64,000 bases of DNA from Desulfovibrionaceae bacterium (lineage in GTDB: Bacteria > Desulfobacterota > Desulfovibrionia > Desulfovibrionales > Desulfovibrionaceae), in the NCBI GenBank assembly GCA_009782775.1, contig WRIL01000002.1, positions 62,001 to 126,000 on the forward strand, read 5' to 3'. The position numbers and the translations under genes are program-made. Each line of letters opens with the position of its first letter. Position 1 is the first letter of the stretch. Shown here one piece after another: positions 42,330 through 51,709 of this stretch. The notes beneath the pieces were generated by a model. The model had not been told where the DNA came from. It was given only the letters and a program-made list of their open reading frames with translations, and ran no database searches.

Positions 42330-44853
42330 GGCAGAACCTCCTGCCAGCGCCGGCGGCCACGGCTTCTTTGGCCTGGGCCATGGTCTCGCGCATGCGCTGG
42401 CGGTTATAGCCGCAAGTCGGGTCTAGAGCTTCGCCGGGCTGCTTGCCGCTGCCGAAGAGATACAGGGCCAGGCCGAGGTTGAGAGCCAGCATGTCGGATA
42501 CGGCCCTGGAGCCTTGTCCTGAAAGAGCTTCTCGCAACACCTCGGCGGCATGTTCCGGCCCATCCACCGTCAGATCTTGTTCCGTGCAGGGAGCGATGCC
42601 GTACTCGGCGGGATTGAGGCGGCCGGGCCGGCATTCCAGGCCGTGGACGAAGATCATGGAGGCTTCGCCTAGGGGGGTGATCTCGTCATAATTCCCGGCC
42701 CCATGTACCACTACCCCGGCCTCCGGCTCCAAGCGGGCCAGAGCCGCGGCCACCAGGGAGAGTTGCGTCTGGTCCGCGACCCCCAGGAAGCGGTGCGTGG
42801 GGCGGGCCGGGTTGACTAGGGGGCCAAGGATGTTGAACAGGGTGCGCATGCCTAGCTCCCGGCGTACCGGCATGACATGGAGAAAGGATGGATGATAGAG
42901 GGGAGCGAAGAAAAAGACGAAACCCTCCCGTTCCAGGGTTTCGGCCACGGCCTCCGGCGGGATGTCCAGGGGAAGGCCGAGTTGTTCCAACACATCCGCG
43001 CTGCCGCAGCTGGAGGAAATCGAGCGGTTGCCGTGCTTGAGCACCTTGTATCCCATGCCGGCCAAGGTCAAAGCGGTGGCCGTGGAGCAGTTGAAAGAAT
43101 GCTTGCCGTCGCCGCCGGTGCCCACGATATCTATCGCCGGGCCGGATACGGACGGTATAGGGACGGCCCTGGCCAGTACGGCATTGACTGCGGCCGCCAC
43201 TTCATCCGGGGTTTCCCCCTTGGCACGCAGACCCAGGAGCAGGGCTCCGGCCTGAGAGTGGGAAAGCTCTCCGTCCATGAGCCGGCTGAATGCCGCTGTA
43301 GCCTCTTCCGGGGAGAGATTCCTTCTGCGGGCCAGGTGTTCCATGATGGCGGACATCTGTACGGGGCCGTCGGTCAGGTTAAGATTTTTCGGGGTTGAGG
43401 GGCGTCCTTCATTTGGAGAGGATGGGGCCTGCCGTCCCGGTTCGCCCGCTCCCATCCGTTCAGGGGGAAGCGTTTTCGGGGTTTCCCGGTCCAGGGTCGC
43501 CTGGGCGATGATTTCGGCCTCGGCGCGGCATTCCGCCCAATTTTTTTCCGGCGTGGAGTCATGGGTGACGGCCGCCCCGGTCTGCCAGCACACGCGCCCG
43601 CCGCGCACCCAGAGGCTGCGGAGGGTGATGCCGAAATCCAGGTGCACGGCCTCCTGGTCCAGGCCGATCCAGCCGATGGCCCCGGCATAAGGTCCGCGCG
43701 GGGCGCGTTCCTCAGCGGCGATAATTTCCATGGCCCGGAGCCTGGGTATGCCGCTGACAGTGCCTGCCGGAAAGGTGGCCGCCAGCGTGTCCAGAGCATC
43801 CCGGCCAGGGGCGAGATCCGCCTGGATGCGCGAGGTCAGCAGCAGCGTATGGGAGAAGTGCTCCACCTCCATGAAACGCTCCAGCCTTACGCTGCCAGGC
43901 CGGGCGATACGCTCTAGGTCCCGGCGTCCGAGCTCCACCAGCAGGGCGTGTTCGTTTCTTTGCTTGGGATCCTGTGGCTCATCTTCAAAGAGGATGTTTT
44001 CAGCGTAGTGCGGTCCGGCGCCGCCCACGGGGCAGAGACACAGGCGTCCGTCCTGGCAGCTGACCAGCACTTCCGGGGAGGCCCCTAGCAAAACTTCGGC
44101 CCTCATATCCGGCAGGCGCATGTAAAACATGTAAGGCGAGGGGCTCAGGCGGCGCAGATGCCGGTACAGGTTGAAGGGTTTTTCTGAAAGAGGGGCGCTA
44201 AAGGGAGCGGAGAGGGTCACCTGGGTGGCCTCTCCCTGGTGGATTAACTTCTTTATCCGGCTCACGGCCTCCACGTATCTGTCCTGGTCCGCCAACGGAG
44301 AAAAAGCCTCCTGGGGAGCGGCCGCCGGGGGCGGGGGAGGAAGGGCTTGCGGCTGTTCATTGTCCAGTAGTAGATCCAGGCGGGTGATGCGGTTGTAGCC
44401 GTGGTCAAAGATAATCAGGGAGCCGGGCAGGGCGAGGGAGGCTTCGGCTTCGGGCGGGGGCAGAAAAGGCGTGTTTTGGGGATCGAACAGGCTGGCCATG
44501 CCGTAGCCGAGCCAGCCGTAAAGAGCCCTGGTGATGGGCGGCTGCGTCGGAATTCCATGGATGCGCAGGGAGGCCAGCAACTGGCGCAGCCCCTGTATAA
44601 AAGGCCGGCCGGCAAGGTCGCGCAGGGGGACGAGGCGTTCGTCGGCCGCGCGGAGTTCCAGGAGCCCCTCCCGGCAGGAGGCGGAGATCAGAAAATCGGT
44701 GCCGATGACGCTGTAACGGCCCCAGCGTCCGTCCACCTCCGCGCTTTCCAGAAGTATCCCTGGAAGGTCTCCGGCCAGGCGTAGAAAAAGCCCTACCGGG
44801 GTTTCCAGGTCACTGTCCAGGATAGTGGCGCGTTGGGTAAAGCTGAATTGCAT
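42322..44853 (-). CDS. trpED: Fused anthranilate synthase component I (TrpE-like) and anthranilate phosphoribosyltransferase (TrpD)
   Basis: An 843-residue fusion. Residues 1-455 are TrpE-like: feedback-site LLESAEVDGRWGRYSVIG, GYGMASLFDP, LLGASPEVLV, VEHFSHT, FPAGTVSGIP. A Pro/Ser-rich linker (about 456-497) joins a complete TrpD (500-843): DIVGTGGDGKHSFNCST, KHGNRSISSSCGSADVLE, RTLFNILGPLVNPARP. No glutamine amidotransferase domain or trpG gene is present. In the TrpE half the usual PIAGTRxRG reads PVGGAGPHY (275-283), LGRND reads LGRRD and GAPK reads GIPR, so catalysis may differ. The ATG at 44853 follows AAGGAG. It is preceded by a leader and attenuator. Confidence 0.92.
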   Translation of the reverse strand: MQFSFTQRATILDSDLETPVGLFLRLAGDLPGILLESAEVDGRWGRYSVIGTDFLISASCREGLLELRAADERLVPLRDLAGRPFIQGLRQLLASLRIHGIPTQPPITRALYGWLGYGMASLFDPQNTPFLPPPEAEASLALPGSLIIFDHGYNRITRLDLLLDNEQPQALPPPPPAAAPQEAFSPLADQDRYVEAVSRIKKLIHQGEATQVTLSAPFSAPLSEKPFNLYRHLRRLSPSPYMFYMRLPDMRAEVLLGASPEVLVSCQDGRLCLCPVGGAGPHYAENILFEDEPQDPKQRNEHALLVELGRRDLERIARPGSVRLERFMEVEHFSHTLLLTSRIQADLAPGRDALDTLAATFPAGTVSGIPRLRAMEIIAAEERAPRGPYAGAIGWIGLDQEAVHLDFGITLRSLWVRGGRVCWQTGAAVTHDSTPEKNWAECRAEAEIIAQATLDRETPKTLPPERMGAGEPGRQAPSSPNEGRPSTPKNLNLTDGPVQMSAIMEHLARRRNLSPEEATAAFSRLMDGELSHSQAGALLLGLRAKGETPDEVAAAVNAVLARAVPIPSVSGPAIDIVGTGGDGKHSFNCSTATALTLAGMGYKVLKHGNRSISSSCGSADVLEQLGLPLDIPPEAVAETLEREGFVFFFAPLYHPSFLHVMPVRRELGMRTLFNILGPLVNPARPTHRFLGVADQTQLSLVAAALARLEPEAGVVVHGAGNYDEITPLGEASMIFVHGLECRPGRLNPAEYGIAPCTEQDLTVDGPEHAAEVLREALSGQGSRAVSDMLALNLGLALYLFGSGKQPGEALDPTCGYNRQRMRETMAQAKEAVAAGAGRRFCRA

Positions 44854-44873
44854 ACAAACTCCTTGGTTTCGCG

Positions 44874-44903
44874 AAAAAAAAGGCCGCAAGCTTGCTTGCG
44901 GCC
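44874..44903 (-). terminator. trp attenuator (intrinsic terminator)
   Basis: On the minus strand GGCCGCAAGC-AA-GCTTGCGGCC is a near-perfect hairpin followed by eight T (44881-44874), 20 bases before the trpED start codon. GCGGTC in the leader (around 44947-44942) can pair with GGCCGC of the left arm, giving an alternative antiterminator. Confidence 0.88.
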
Positions 44904-44926
44904 CCTTGATAGCATGGTTTCAGAAT

Positions 44927-45028
44927 TCAGGCATGCACCATGACCGCGCCACTAAAGATCCTCCACCGCCAAAGGGAACGGGTGTTGTCGGCACAAAGGG
45001 CCTTGGAGGGGGGAAAACACATATGCAT
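44927..45028 (-). CDS. trpL: trp leader peptide (TrpL-like)
   Basis: A 33-codon frame between the trp promoter and the attenuator. Residues 19-25 read LWRWRIF, encoded by TTTGG-CGG-TGG, so two Trp codons lie one codon apart. Thirteen bases after the second Trp codon begins the GCGCGGTC segment that can form the antiterminator. The stop lies 24 bases before the terminator stem, as in classical attenuation. There is no good ribosome site at ATG 45028 or 45022. An alternative leader starts at a GTG behind GGAGG near 44952 and has one Trp codon. Confidence 0.65.
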   Translation of the reverse strand: MHMCFPPSKALCADNTRSLWRWRIFSGAVMVHA

Positions 45029-45037
45029 AATGAGTTT

Positions 45038-45066
45038 AGCGTACGCTTGGCTATGGTTTTGGTCAA
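45038..45066 (-). promoter_or_regulatory. Promoter of the trp operon
   Basis: On the minus strand TTGACC (45066-45061) and TACGCT (45043-45038) are 17 bases apart. The -10 box overlaps a perfect palindrome AGCGTACGCT (45047-45038), which could be an operator. It begins 35 bases after the rfaE2 stop. A small GC hairpin with a T7 run between them (45070-45095) may end the upstream transcript. Confidence 0.65.
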
Positions 45067-45100
45067 TAAAAAAATGCGGACAAGCCGCCGCGGCTGAAAA

Positions 45101-45607
45101 TCACAGCTTTTTAATCCGTTGGATCAGGCCGGTGGTGGAAAAACCTTCGAGAAGGGACAGGGAGAGAACCCGGCCACCGGAGGCGGTTACTTCCGCTTCG
45201 CCGACGATATCGGATATGTTCCAGTCTCCGCCCTTGATCAGGACCTGGGGGCGGATAGCCCGGATGAGTTCCAGCGGGGTGTCTTCTTCAAAACCGATGA
45301 TGTAATCCACAGAGCTTAAGTGGGCCAGGACGAAGGCGCGGGCGGCGAAGGGGCAGACCGGCCTTGGCGGGCTTTTGCCTTGGCGGGCGGCCGAGGAATC
45401 GCTGTTCAGGCCGAGGACGAGGAGATCTCCCTCATTCCGGCAGCGGTCCAGGAGATCTGCGTGTCCGGGGTGGAGAAGATCAAAGCAGCCGTTGGTGAAG
45501 ACGATGATTTGTCCGGCGGCGCGGGCTGTGTCCAGTTTGGGGAGTAGGGTCTCCAGTCCCAGGATTTTGGGGTGGGGCGGGATTTTAGGGCAGGCCGGGA
45601 CGGGCAT
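45101..45607 (-). CDS. rfaE2: D-glycero-beta-D-manno-heptose 1-phosphate adenylyltransferase (RfaE domain II)
   Basis: A 168-residue cytidylyltransferase-fold enzyme. VFTNGCFDLLHPGHADLLD is the nucleotide-binding HxGH-type motif, LVLGLNSDSSAARQGK and ISDIVGEAEV complete it. It adenylates heptose phosphate to make ADP-heptose for the LPS core. The kinase half of E. coli HldE is absent, so it must be a separate gene. ATG 45607 is two bases after the trpS stop. Confidence 0.9.
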   Translation of the reverse strand: MPVPACPKIPPHPKILGLETLLPKLDTARAAGQIIVFTNGCFDLLHPGHADLLDRCRNEGDLLVLGLNSDSSAARQGKSPPRPVCPFAARAFVLAHLSSVDYIIGFEEDTPLELIRAIRPQVLIKGGDWNISDIVGEAEVTASGGRVLSLSLLEGFSTTGLIQRIKKL

Positions 45608-45609
45608 GC

Positions 45610-46635
45610 TCAGTACTTCAGGCGCATGGCTGAGCGCACCGCGTCCATGGTCAGGGAATATTCGCGCTGCGCTTTTTCCAGCCCAGCGGCCAGGATATCC
45701 CGGATCAGGCCGGATTTGCCCTGCAAGGCGGTCCGTTTTTCGTGGATCGGGGCCAGGAAGGCGGCCAGGCCCTGGAGGAGGATATTTTTGCAGTCCACGC
45801 AGCCCATGGAGGCGCTTAGGCACCCGGCGCGGATCTCGGTCCTTTCATCCGGGGAACTGAGCAGTTCGTGGTAGGGGTATAGGTTGCAGTTTTCCGGGTT
45901 GCCCGGATCATGCCTGCGCAGACGGGCGGCATCGGTGAGCATGCCGCGTACCTTGGGGGTGATTTCCTCCATGCTCTCACGCAGGAAAATGCCGTTGTCG
46001 TAGCTTTTGGACATCTTGCGCCCGTCCAGTCCGGGGCATTTGGCGCTGGGGGTGAGCCGGGCCGCGGGCTCCGGAAAGACCTCGCCGTACAAGCTGTTGA
46101 AGCGGCGGGTGATTTCGCGGGAAAGTTCCAGGTGGGGGAGCTGATCCGCTCCCACCGGCACCCAGCGGGCCCTGGCGATGATGATGTCCGCGGTCATAAG
46201 CACCGGGTAACCCAGAAAGCCGTAATTGCCCAAATCTTTGCCGGCGATGTTCTGCTGCTGTTCCTTGTAGGTGGGGCAGCGTTCCAGCCAGCCCAGGGGG
46301 GTGATCATGGAGAGGATCAGGTGCAGCTCGGCCAGTCCCTGGATGGCCGACTGGAGGTAAATGACGGATTTTTCCGGGTCCAGCCCGGCGGCCAGCCAGT
46401 CCAGGACCATCTCATCAATATAGGTTTTGATGCCGGAGGTGTCGGCGTAGTCGCTGGTCAAGGCGTGCCAGTCGGCCACGAAGAAATAGCTTTCCAGCTC
46501 CTCCTGCATTTCCACCCAGTTTTTGATGGCCCCGAAGTAATGCCCGAGGTGCAGAGGCCCGGTGGGCCGCATGCCGGAAAGAGCCCGACGGTCCGGGTTA
46601 TGCGGGCAGAGCGGTGGGGTTGGGGTAGTGCTCAT
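45610..46635 (-). CDS. trpS: Tryptophanyl-tRNA synthetase
   Basis: A 341-residue class I synthetase. The HIGH-like motif is GPLHLGHYFG (about 26-35) and KMSKS is GRKMSKSYDN (about 203-212). GADQLPHLELSREI is the usual tryptophan-side segment. It charges tRNA-Trp and is one of the two inputs (with Trp level) to the leader-peptide attenuator downstream. It sits between an M50 protease gene and rfaE2 on the same strand. Confidence 0.95.
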   Translation of the reverse strand: MSTTPTPPLCPHNPDRRALSGMRPTGPLHLGHYFGAIKNWVEMQEELESYFFVADWHALTSDYADTSGIKTYIDEMVLDWLAAGLDPEKSVIYLQSAIQGLAELHLILSMITPLGWLERCPTYKEQQQNIAGKDLGNYGFLGYPVLMTADIIIARARWVPVGADQLPHLELSREITRRFNSLYGEVFPEPAARLTPSAKCPGLDGRKMSKSYDNGIFLRESMEEITPKVRGMLTDAARLRRHDPGNPENCNLYPYHELLSSPDERTEIRAGCLSASMGCVDCKNILLQGLAAFLAPIHEKRTALQGKSGLIRDILAAGLEKAQREYSLTMDAVRSAMRLKY

Positions 46636-46644
46636 GGCGCGGCC

Positions 46645-47322
46645 TTAAAAGATCCCTTTGATGATGGAGTCAAAAATTTCTATTGTCCGGAAGGTCAACG
46701 GACGGAGGATCTGTCCCAGCCAGCCCGGAATGAGGAGCAGGATGATGATCATCATGCCGTAGCGCTCCAGGTTCAGGTAGGGCCGGACGAGGGGGGTGGG
46801 CATTAGGCCGGCCAGAACCTTGCTGCCGTCCAGCGGCGGGATGGGCAGGAGGTTGAACCAGGCCAAGGTGCAGTTGACCAGGATGCCGATCTGGCAGGTT
46901 TTGAAGAGGAAACCGGCCCGATCGACGCGCGGCTCTGTCTGGATAAGATGGTATAAGAACAGGGCGAAGATAAGGGCCAGGATCAGGTTGGCTACGGCCC
47001 CGGCCAGGGAGACCAGGATCATGGCCGCCCGGACGTTGCGGAAGTTCCTGGGGTTGACGGGTACGGGCTTGGCCCAGCCCAGGATGAACGGAGAACCGCT
47101 GGCGGCGCTGCTGAAGGCGGTGACCAGGAAGAACAAGGAACCGGAAAGGCTCAGGTGGGGCAGGGGGTTCAGAGTCAGCCGCCCTTGCCTTTTGGCGGTG
47201 GAATCGCCCATGATGTTGGCGACATATCCGTGGGCCAGTTCGTGCAGAACCAGACCCAGAAGCACGGGCAGGAGGGCGAAGGAGAGTTGCCTGAGGGTTT
47301 GGGTGAGGTTGACGGAATCCAT
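46645..47322 (-). CDS. M50 family (site-2-protease-like) membrane metalloprotease
   Basis: A 225-residue membrane protein of about five or six helices. The zinc motif HELAHGYVA (H-E-x-x-H, about 27-35) and the second site NLLPIPPLDGSKV (third ligand Asp) are intact. KPVPVNPRNFRN is typical of the short bacterial Rip/S2P group. It cleaves membrane-embedded substrates. These are unknown here. ATG 47322 has AAGG upstream, and GTG 47340 is an alternative. Nine bases separate it from trpS. Confidence 0.88.
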   Translation of the reverse strand: MDSVNLTQTLRQLSFALLPVLLGLVLHELAHGYVANIMGDSTAKRQGRLTLNPLPHLSLSGSLFFLVTAFSSAASGSPFILGWAKPVPVNPRNFRNVRAAMILVSLAGAVANLILALIFALFLYHLIQTEPRVDRAGFLFKTCQIGILVNCTLAWFNLLPIPPLDGSKVLAGLMPTPLVRPYLNLERYGMMIIILLLIPGWLGQILRPLTFRTIEIFDSIIKGIF

Positions 47323-47406
47323 GGGGATAAGCCTTATCACTATGCAGCGGGCTGGGCAATATTCGGGTTGGTGGCCGGCTCCAAAAAAAATGGCCGGGGC
47401 TTGCGG

Positions 47407-47437
47407 TTGCCTTTTTGGAATAATGGGGCTATATAAT
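47407..47437 (+). promoter_or_regulatory. Probable promoter of the fabG-acpP-fabF operon
   Basis: TTGCCT (47407-47412), a 19-base spacer and a perfect TATAAT (47432-47437) precede fabG by about 50 bases. The spacer is longer than ideal. Confidence 0.45.
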
Positions 47438-47489
47438 CCGTTCGCTTTTGACGGCTGGGTAAAAAAGCTGTAAGCGCCAAAGGAATAAC

Positions 47490-48233
47490 ATGAGCGGTTT
47501 TGTTGCCACGGCCCTAGTTACCGGCGGGTCGCGCGGCATCGGTCGGGCGGTGGCCCGGACCCTTGCCGGGGAAGGTTTTCAGGTATATCTCACTTACGTG
47601 AGCAAGGCGGCGGAGGCTGCGGCCGTGGTCGCCGAGATCGAGGCCGCGGGAGGCAAAGCCAGGGCCTTCGCCCTGGACGTATCCAGGGCTGAGGCGGTGG
47701 AGGCCTTTTTCCGCGAGGAGATCAAGGAAAAGGTTCTGCTTTCCGTGCTGGTGAATAATGCCGGCATTACCCGTGACGGGCTGATCCTGCGCATGAAGGA
47801 CGAGGACTGGGACAGCGTTCTGGATACGGATTTGCGCGGTCCCTTTGTCTGTCTGCGTGAAGCGTCCAAGATCATGGTCCGGCAACGCCGGGGACGCATT
47901 GTCAATGTGGTTTCCGTGGTGGGGCAGATGGGTAACGCCGGCCAGGCCAATTACAGCGCGGCCAAGGCCGGGCTGATCGGCCTGACCAAATCCGCAGCCA
48001 AGGAACTGGCCGGCCGCGATATCACGGTGAACGCCGTGGCTCCTGGTTTTATCGAAACCGATATGACCGGCGGCCTCAGCGAGGAAGTGCGCAAGGCGTA
48101 TCAGGATCAGATTCCCCTGCGCCGTTTGGGTTCGGCCCAGGATGTGGCCGAGGCGGTGGCTTTTCTGGCTTCGGACAAGGCCGCGTATATTACCGGTCAG
48201 GTGCTGGCCGTGAATGGCGGCATGTATTGTTAA
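47490..48233 (+). CDS. fabG: 3-oxoacyl-ACP reductase FabG
   Basis: A 247-residue short-chain dehydrogenase that reduces beta-ketoacyl-ACP with NADPH. Cofactor motif [14 protein letters not shown], catalytic Ser in [13 protein letters not shown] with Tyr and Lys, and [10 protein letters not shown] are all present. CAAAGGAA precedes the ATG. It is followed within 20 bases by acpP, in line with fatty acid elongation. Confidence 0.95.
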   Translation: MSGFVATALVTGGSRGIGRAVARTLAGEGFQVYLTYVSKAAEAAAVVAEIEAAGGKARAFALDVSRAEAVEAFFREEIKEKVLLSVLVNNAGITRDGLILRMKDEDWDSVLDTDLRGPFVCLREASKIMVRQRRGRIVNVVSVVGQMGNAGQANYSAAKAGLIGLTKSAAKELAGRDITVNAVAPGFIETDMTGGLSEEVRKAYQDQIPLRRLGSAQDVAEAVAFLASDKAAYITGQVLAVNGGMYC

Positions 48234-48252
48234 GGAACTCATTGGAGGAATG

Positions 48253-48486
48253 ATGTCAGTTGAAGAAAGGGTAAAACAGATTATCGTGGATCAGTTGGGA
48301 GTTGATGCCAACGAAGTGGTGCCGGAAGCCGCTTTCATTGAGGACCTGGGGGCTGATTCCCTGGACCTGACCGAGCTGATCATGGCCATGGAAGAAGAAT
48401 TCAAGGTGCAGATTGGGGATACGGACGCCCAGAAGCTCTTGAAGGTGAAAGACGTTTACAAGTACATCGCTGACCACAGCGCCTGA
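48253..48486 (+). CDS. acpP: Acyl carrier protein
   Basis: This 77-residue acidic four-helix protein has the phosphopantetheine serine in [20 protein letters not shown] (about Ser37). GGAGG stands just before two adjacent ATGs (48250 and 48253), and the second has the better spacing. It carries the growing acyl chain between FabG and FabF, encoded on either side. Confidence 0.95.
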   Translation: MSVEERVKQIIVDQLGVDANEVVPEAAFIEDLGADSLDLTELIMAMEEEFKVQIGDTDAQKLLKVKDVYKYIADHSA

Positions 48487-48606
48487 ACGGCCTTAATTGC
48501 TTCATCCCGCTGGGCGCGGAAGGCGGAGACCCGCTTTCCGCGCGCCCGCGCTGGCCGTCCTCGTCGGTTGCTGGCCGTTTGCCGCGTAGCGCTCCCTGGA
48601 GTAAAT

Positions 48607-49857
48607 ATGAGTAAGAAACGTGTCGTTGTTACCGGCTTGTCCGCCATTTCCCCCTTGGGCAATGATTTGGAGAGTAGTTGGCGGAATCTGTTGGAGGGCA
48701 GGAGCGGCATCAGACCGATCACCGCTTTTGACGCCGGCGCCTTTGACGCCAAGATAGCCGGGGAAGTCAGGGACTTCAACCCGGAGGATTTCGGCATACC
48801 CGTCAAGCAGGCCAGGCGCATGGATCGTTTCGTGCAGTTGGCCGTGGCCGCCGGCAATGCCCTGGTGCAGCACTCCGGCTATGCGGTGACCGAAGAGAAT
48901 ACGGATGATACGGCGGTCTGCCTGGGGATAGGCTTGGGCGGCCTCAGCACTTTGGAGGTCTTTCATTCCAAACTGCGGGATAGCGGCCCAAGTCGGGTTT
49001 CGCCCTTTTATATACCCATGCTTATTTCCAACATGGCCCCCGGACAGATCTCTATTTTCACCGGGATCAAGGGACCCAATCTGGTGGTGACCAGCGCCTG
49101 CGCCTCCAGCCTGCACGCTATCGGCTACGCCTATTCGGACATTCTGTTAGGACGCTGCAAGGCAGCGGTCACCGGGGGGGTGGAAGCCACCATCACGCCC
49201 ATGGGCATCTCCGGGTTCACCGCCATGAAAGCCCTGTGCACCAGGAATGACGAGCCGGAAAGGGCCTCCCGTCCATTTGATATGGACCGATCCGGCTTTG
49301 TCATGGGCGAGGGGGCGGGGTTTCTTTTCATTGAGGAGTTGGAAAGCGCCAAGGCGCGCGGCGCGTCCATTTATGCCGAGATTATAGGCTTCGGAGCCTC
49401 CGGAGATGCCTACCACATGACCGCCCCTCAGGAAGACGGCCGGGGCATGGCCTCCTCCATGAGCCGCGCCCTGCGCGATGCCGGCCTCTCCCCGGAGGAC
49501 GTGGATCATGTAAACGCCCACGGCACCTCCACCCATCTGAACGATTTGTGTGAGACCAAGGCCATCAAACAGGTCTTTGGAAAGCATGCCTATACTATCC
49601 CGGTGGTCTCCAATAAGTCCCAGGTGGGGCACCTCCTGGGAGGCGCCGGGGGCATCGAAAGCGTGTTCAGCGTTCTGACCCTCTTCCACGGTATTGTCCC
49701 GGGCACGGCCAACTACGAAACCCCTGACCCGGAATGCGATTTGAATTACATGGGCAAAGGCCCGGAGAAGAGAGCGGTCAGAACCGTGCTTTGCAACGAT
49801 TTCGGCTTCGGCGGCACCAACGGCAGCATTATCTATAAACGTTGGGAAGGTAAGTAG
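48607..49857 (+). CDS. fabF: 3-oxoacyl-ACP synthase II FabF
   Basis: A 416-residue condensing enzyme. Catalytic Cys is in VTSACASSLHAIG, the two histidines are in NAHGTSTHLND and KSQVGHLLGGAGG, and NDFGFGGTNGS ends the active site. It elongates acyl-ACP with malonyl-ACP. GGAG lies six bases before ATG 48607. An upstream ATG at 48568 has no ribosome site. The 120-base gap after acpP has no evident terminator. Confidence 0.95.
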   Translation: MSKKRVVVTGLSAISPLGNDLESSWRNLLEGRSGIRPITAFDAGAFDAKIAGEVRDFNPEDFGIPVKQARRMDRFVQLAVAAGNALVQHSGYAVTEENTDDTAVCLGIGLGGLSTLEVFHSKLRDSGPSRVSPFYIPMLISNMAPGQISIFTGIKGPNLVVTSACASSLHAIGYAYSDILLGRCKAAVTGGVEATITPMGISGFTAMKALCTRNDEPERASRPFDMDRSGFVMGEGAGFLFIEELESAKARGASIYAEIIGFGASGDAYHMTAPQEDGRGMASSMSRALRDAGLSPEDVDHVNAHGTSTHLNDLCETKAIKQVFGKHAYTIPVVSNKSQVGHLLGGAGGIESVFSVLTLFHGIVPGTANYETPDPECDLNYMGKGPEKRAVRTVLCNDFGFGGTNGSIIYKRWEGK

Positions 49858-50003
49858 GCCGGGAAGAATTTGCCTGCCCGGCCCCCCGCCGTAGTCGTCG
49901 CGGTTCGCTCCCGGCCCCGCATTATTTCCCAGCCGCTTTGCGAAAAAAGATATGAGTGGGTTTGGGGCGTCCGCCCCAAAAAATTTCACGAGGAAATAAG
50001 GAC

Positions 50004-51231
<1,228 letters not shown>

Positions 51232-51242
<11 letters not shown>

Positions 51243-51696
51243 AGAAGGGCGGTCCGGCCGCCTTCCCTGGCCGGAATACTTCATGGGTATCACCAGGATG
51301 GCGGCCGAGCGTTCCACCTGCCTGCGCCGCAAGGTGGGGGCCATCGCCGTGCGGGATAAGCGCATCTTGGCCACTGGCTACAACGGAGCGCCGGCCGGTT
51401 TGGCCGATTGCCTGGACTTGGGCTGCCTGAGGCAATCCCTGGGCATCAAGTCCGGCGAGCGCCACGAGATGTGCCGTGGACTGCACGCCGAGCAGAACGT
51501 GATCATCCAGGCCGCGGTGCACGGTATTTCCTTGCGCGGTGCGGATCTTTACTGCTCCAACCAACCCTGTTCCATCTGCAGCAAGATGATCATTAACTGC
51601 GGTTTCAAGGTCATTTATTACGCGGATCCTTACCCGGACGCCTTCGCGGAGACCCTGCTACGCGAGGCAGGAATTCCGCTGGAACCCCTGTCATAG
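51232..51696 (+). CDS. comEB: Deoxycytidylate deaminase (ComEB-like)
   Basis: A 154-residue zinc deaminase. [28 protein letters not shown], the zinc/catalytic motif [12 protein letters not shown], and [17 protein letters not shown] (PCxxC) match dCMP deaminases, which supply dUMP. It starts within the last codons of glyA without an obvious ribosome site, so coupling to glyA is likely. Placement between glyA and ribD is the order I recall for Desulfovibrio. Confidence 0.9.
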
Positions 51697-51709
51697 AAAC
51701 GGAGGTAGA

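Noticed and set aside
51697-51709. FMN riboswitch before ribD
   Set aside because: Only 13 bases separate comEB and ribD, and no RFN-like sequence was seen further upstream.
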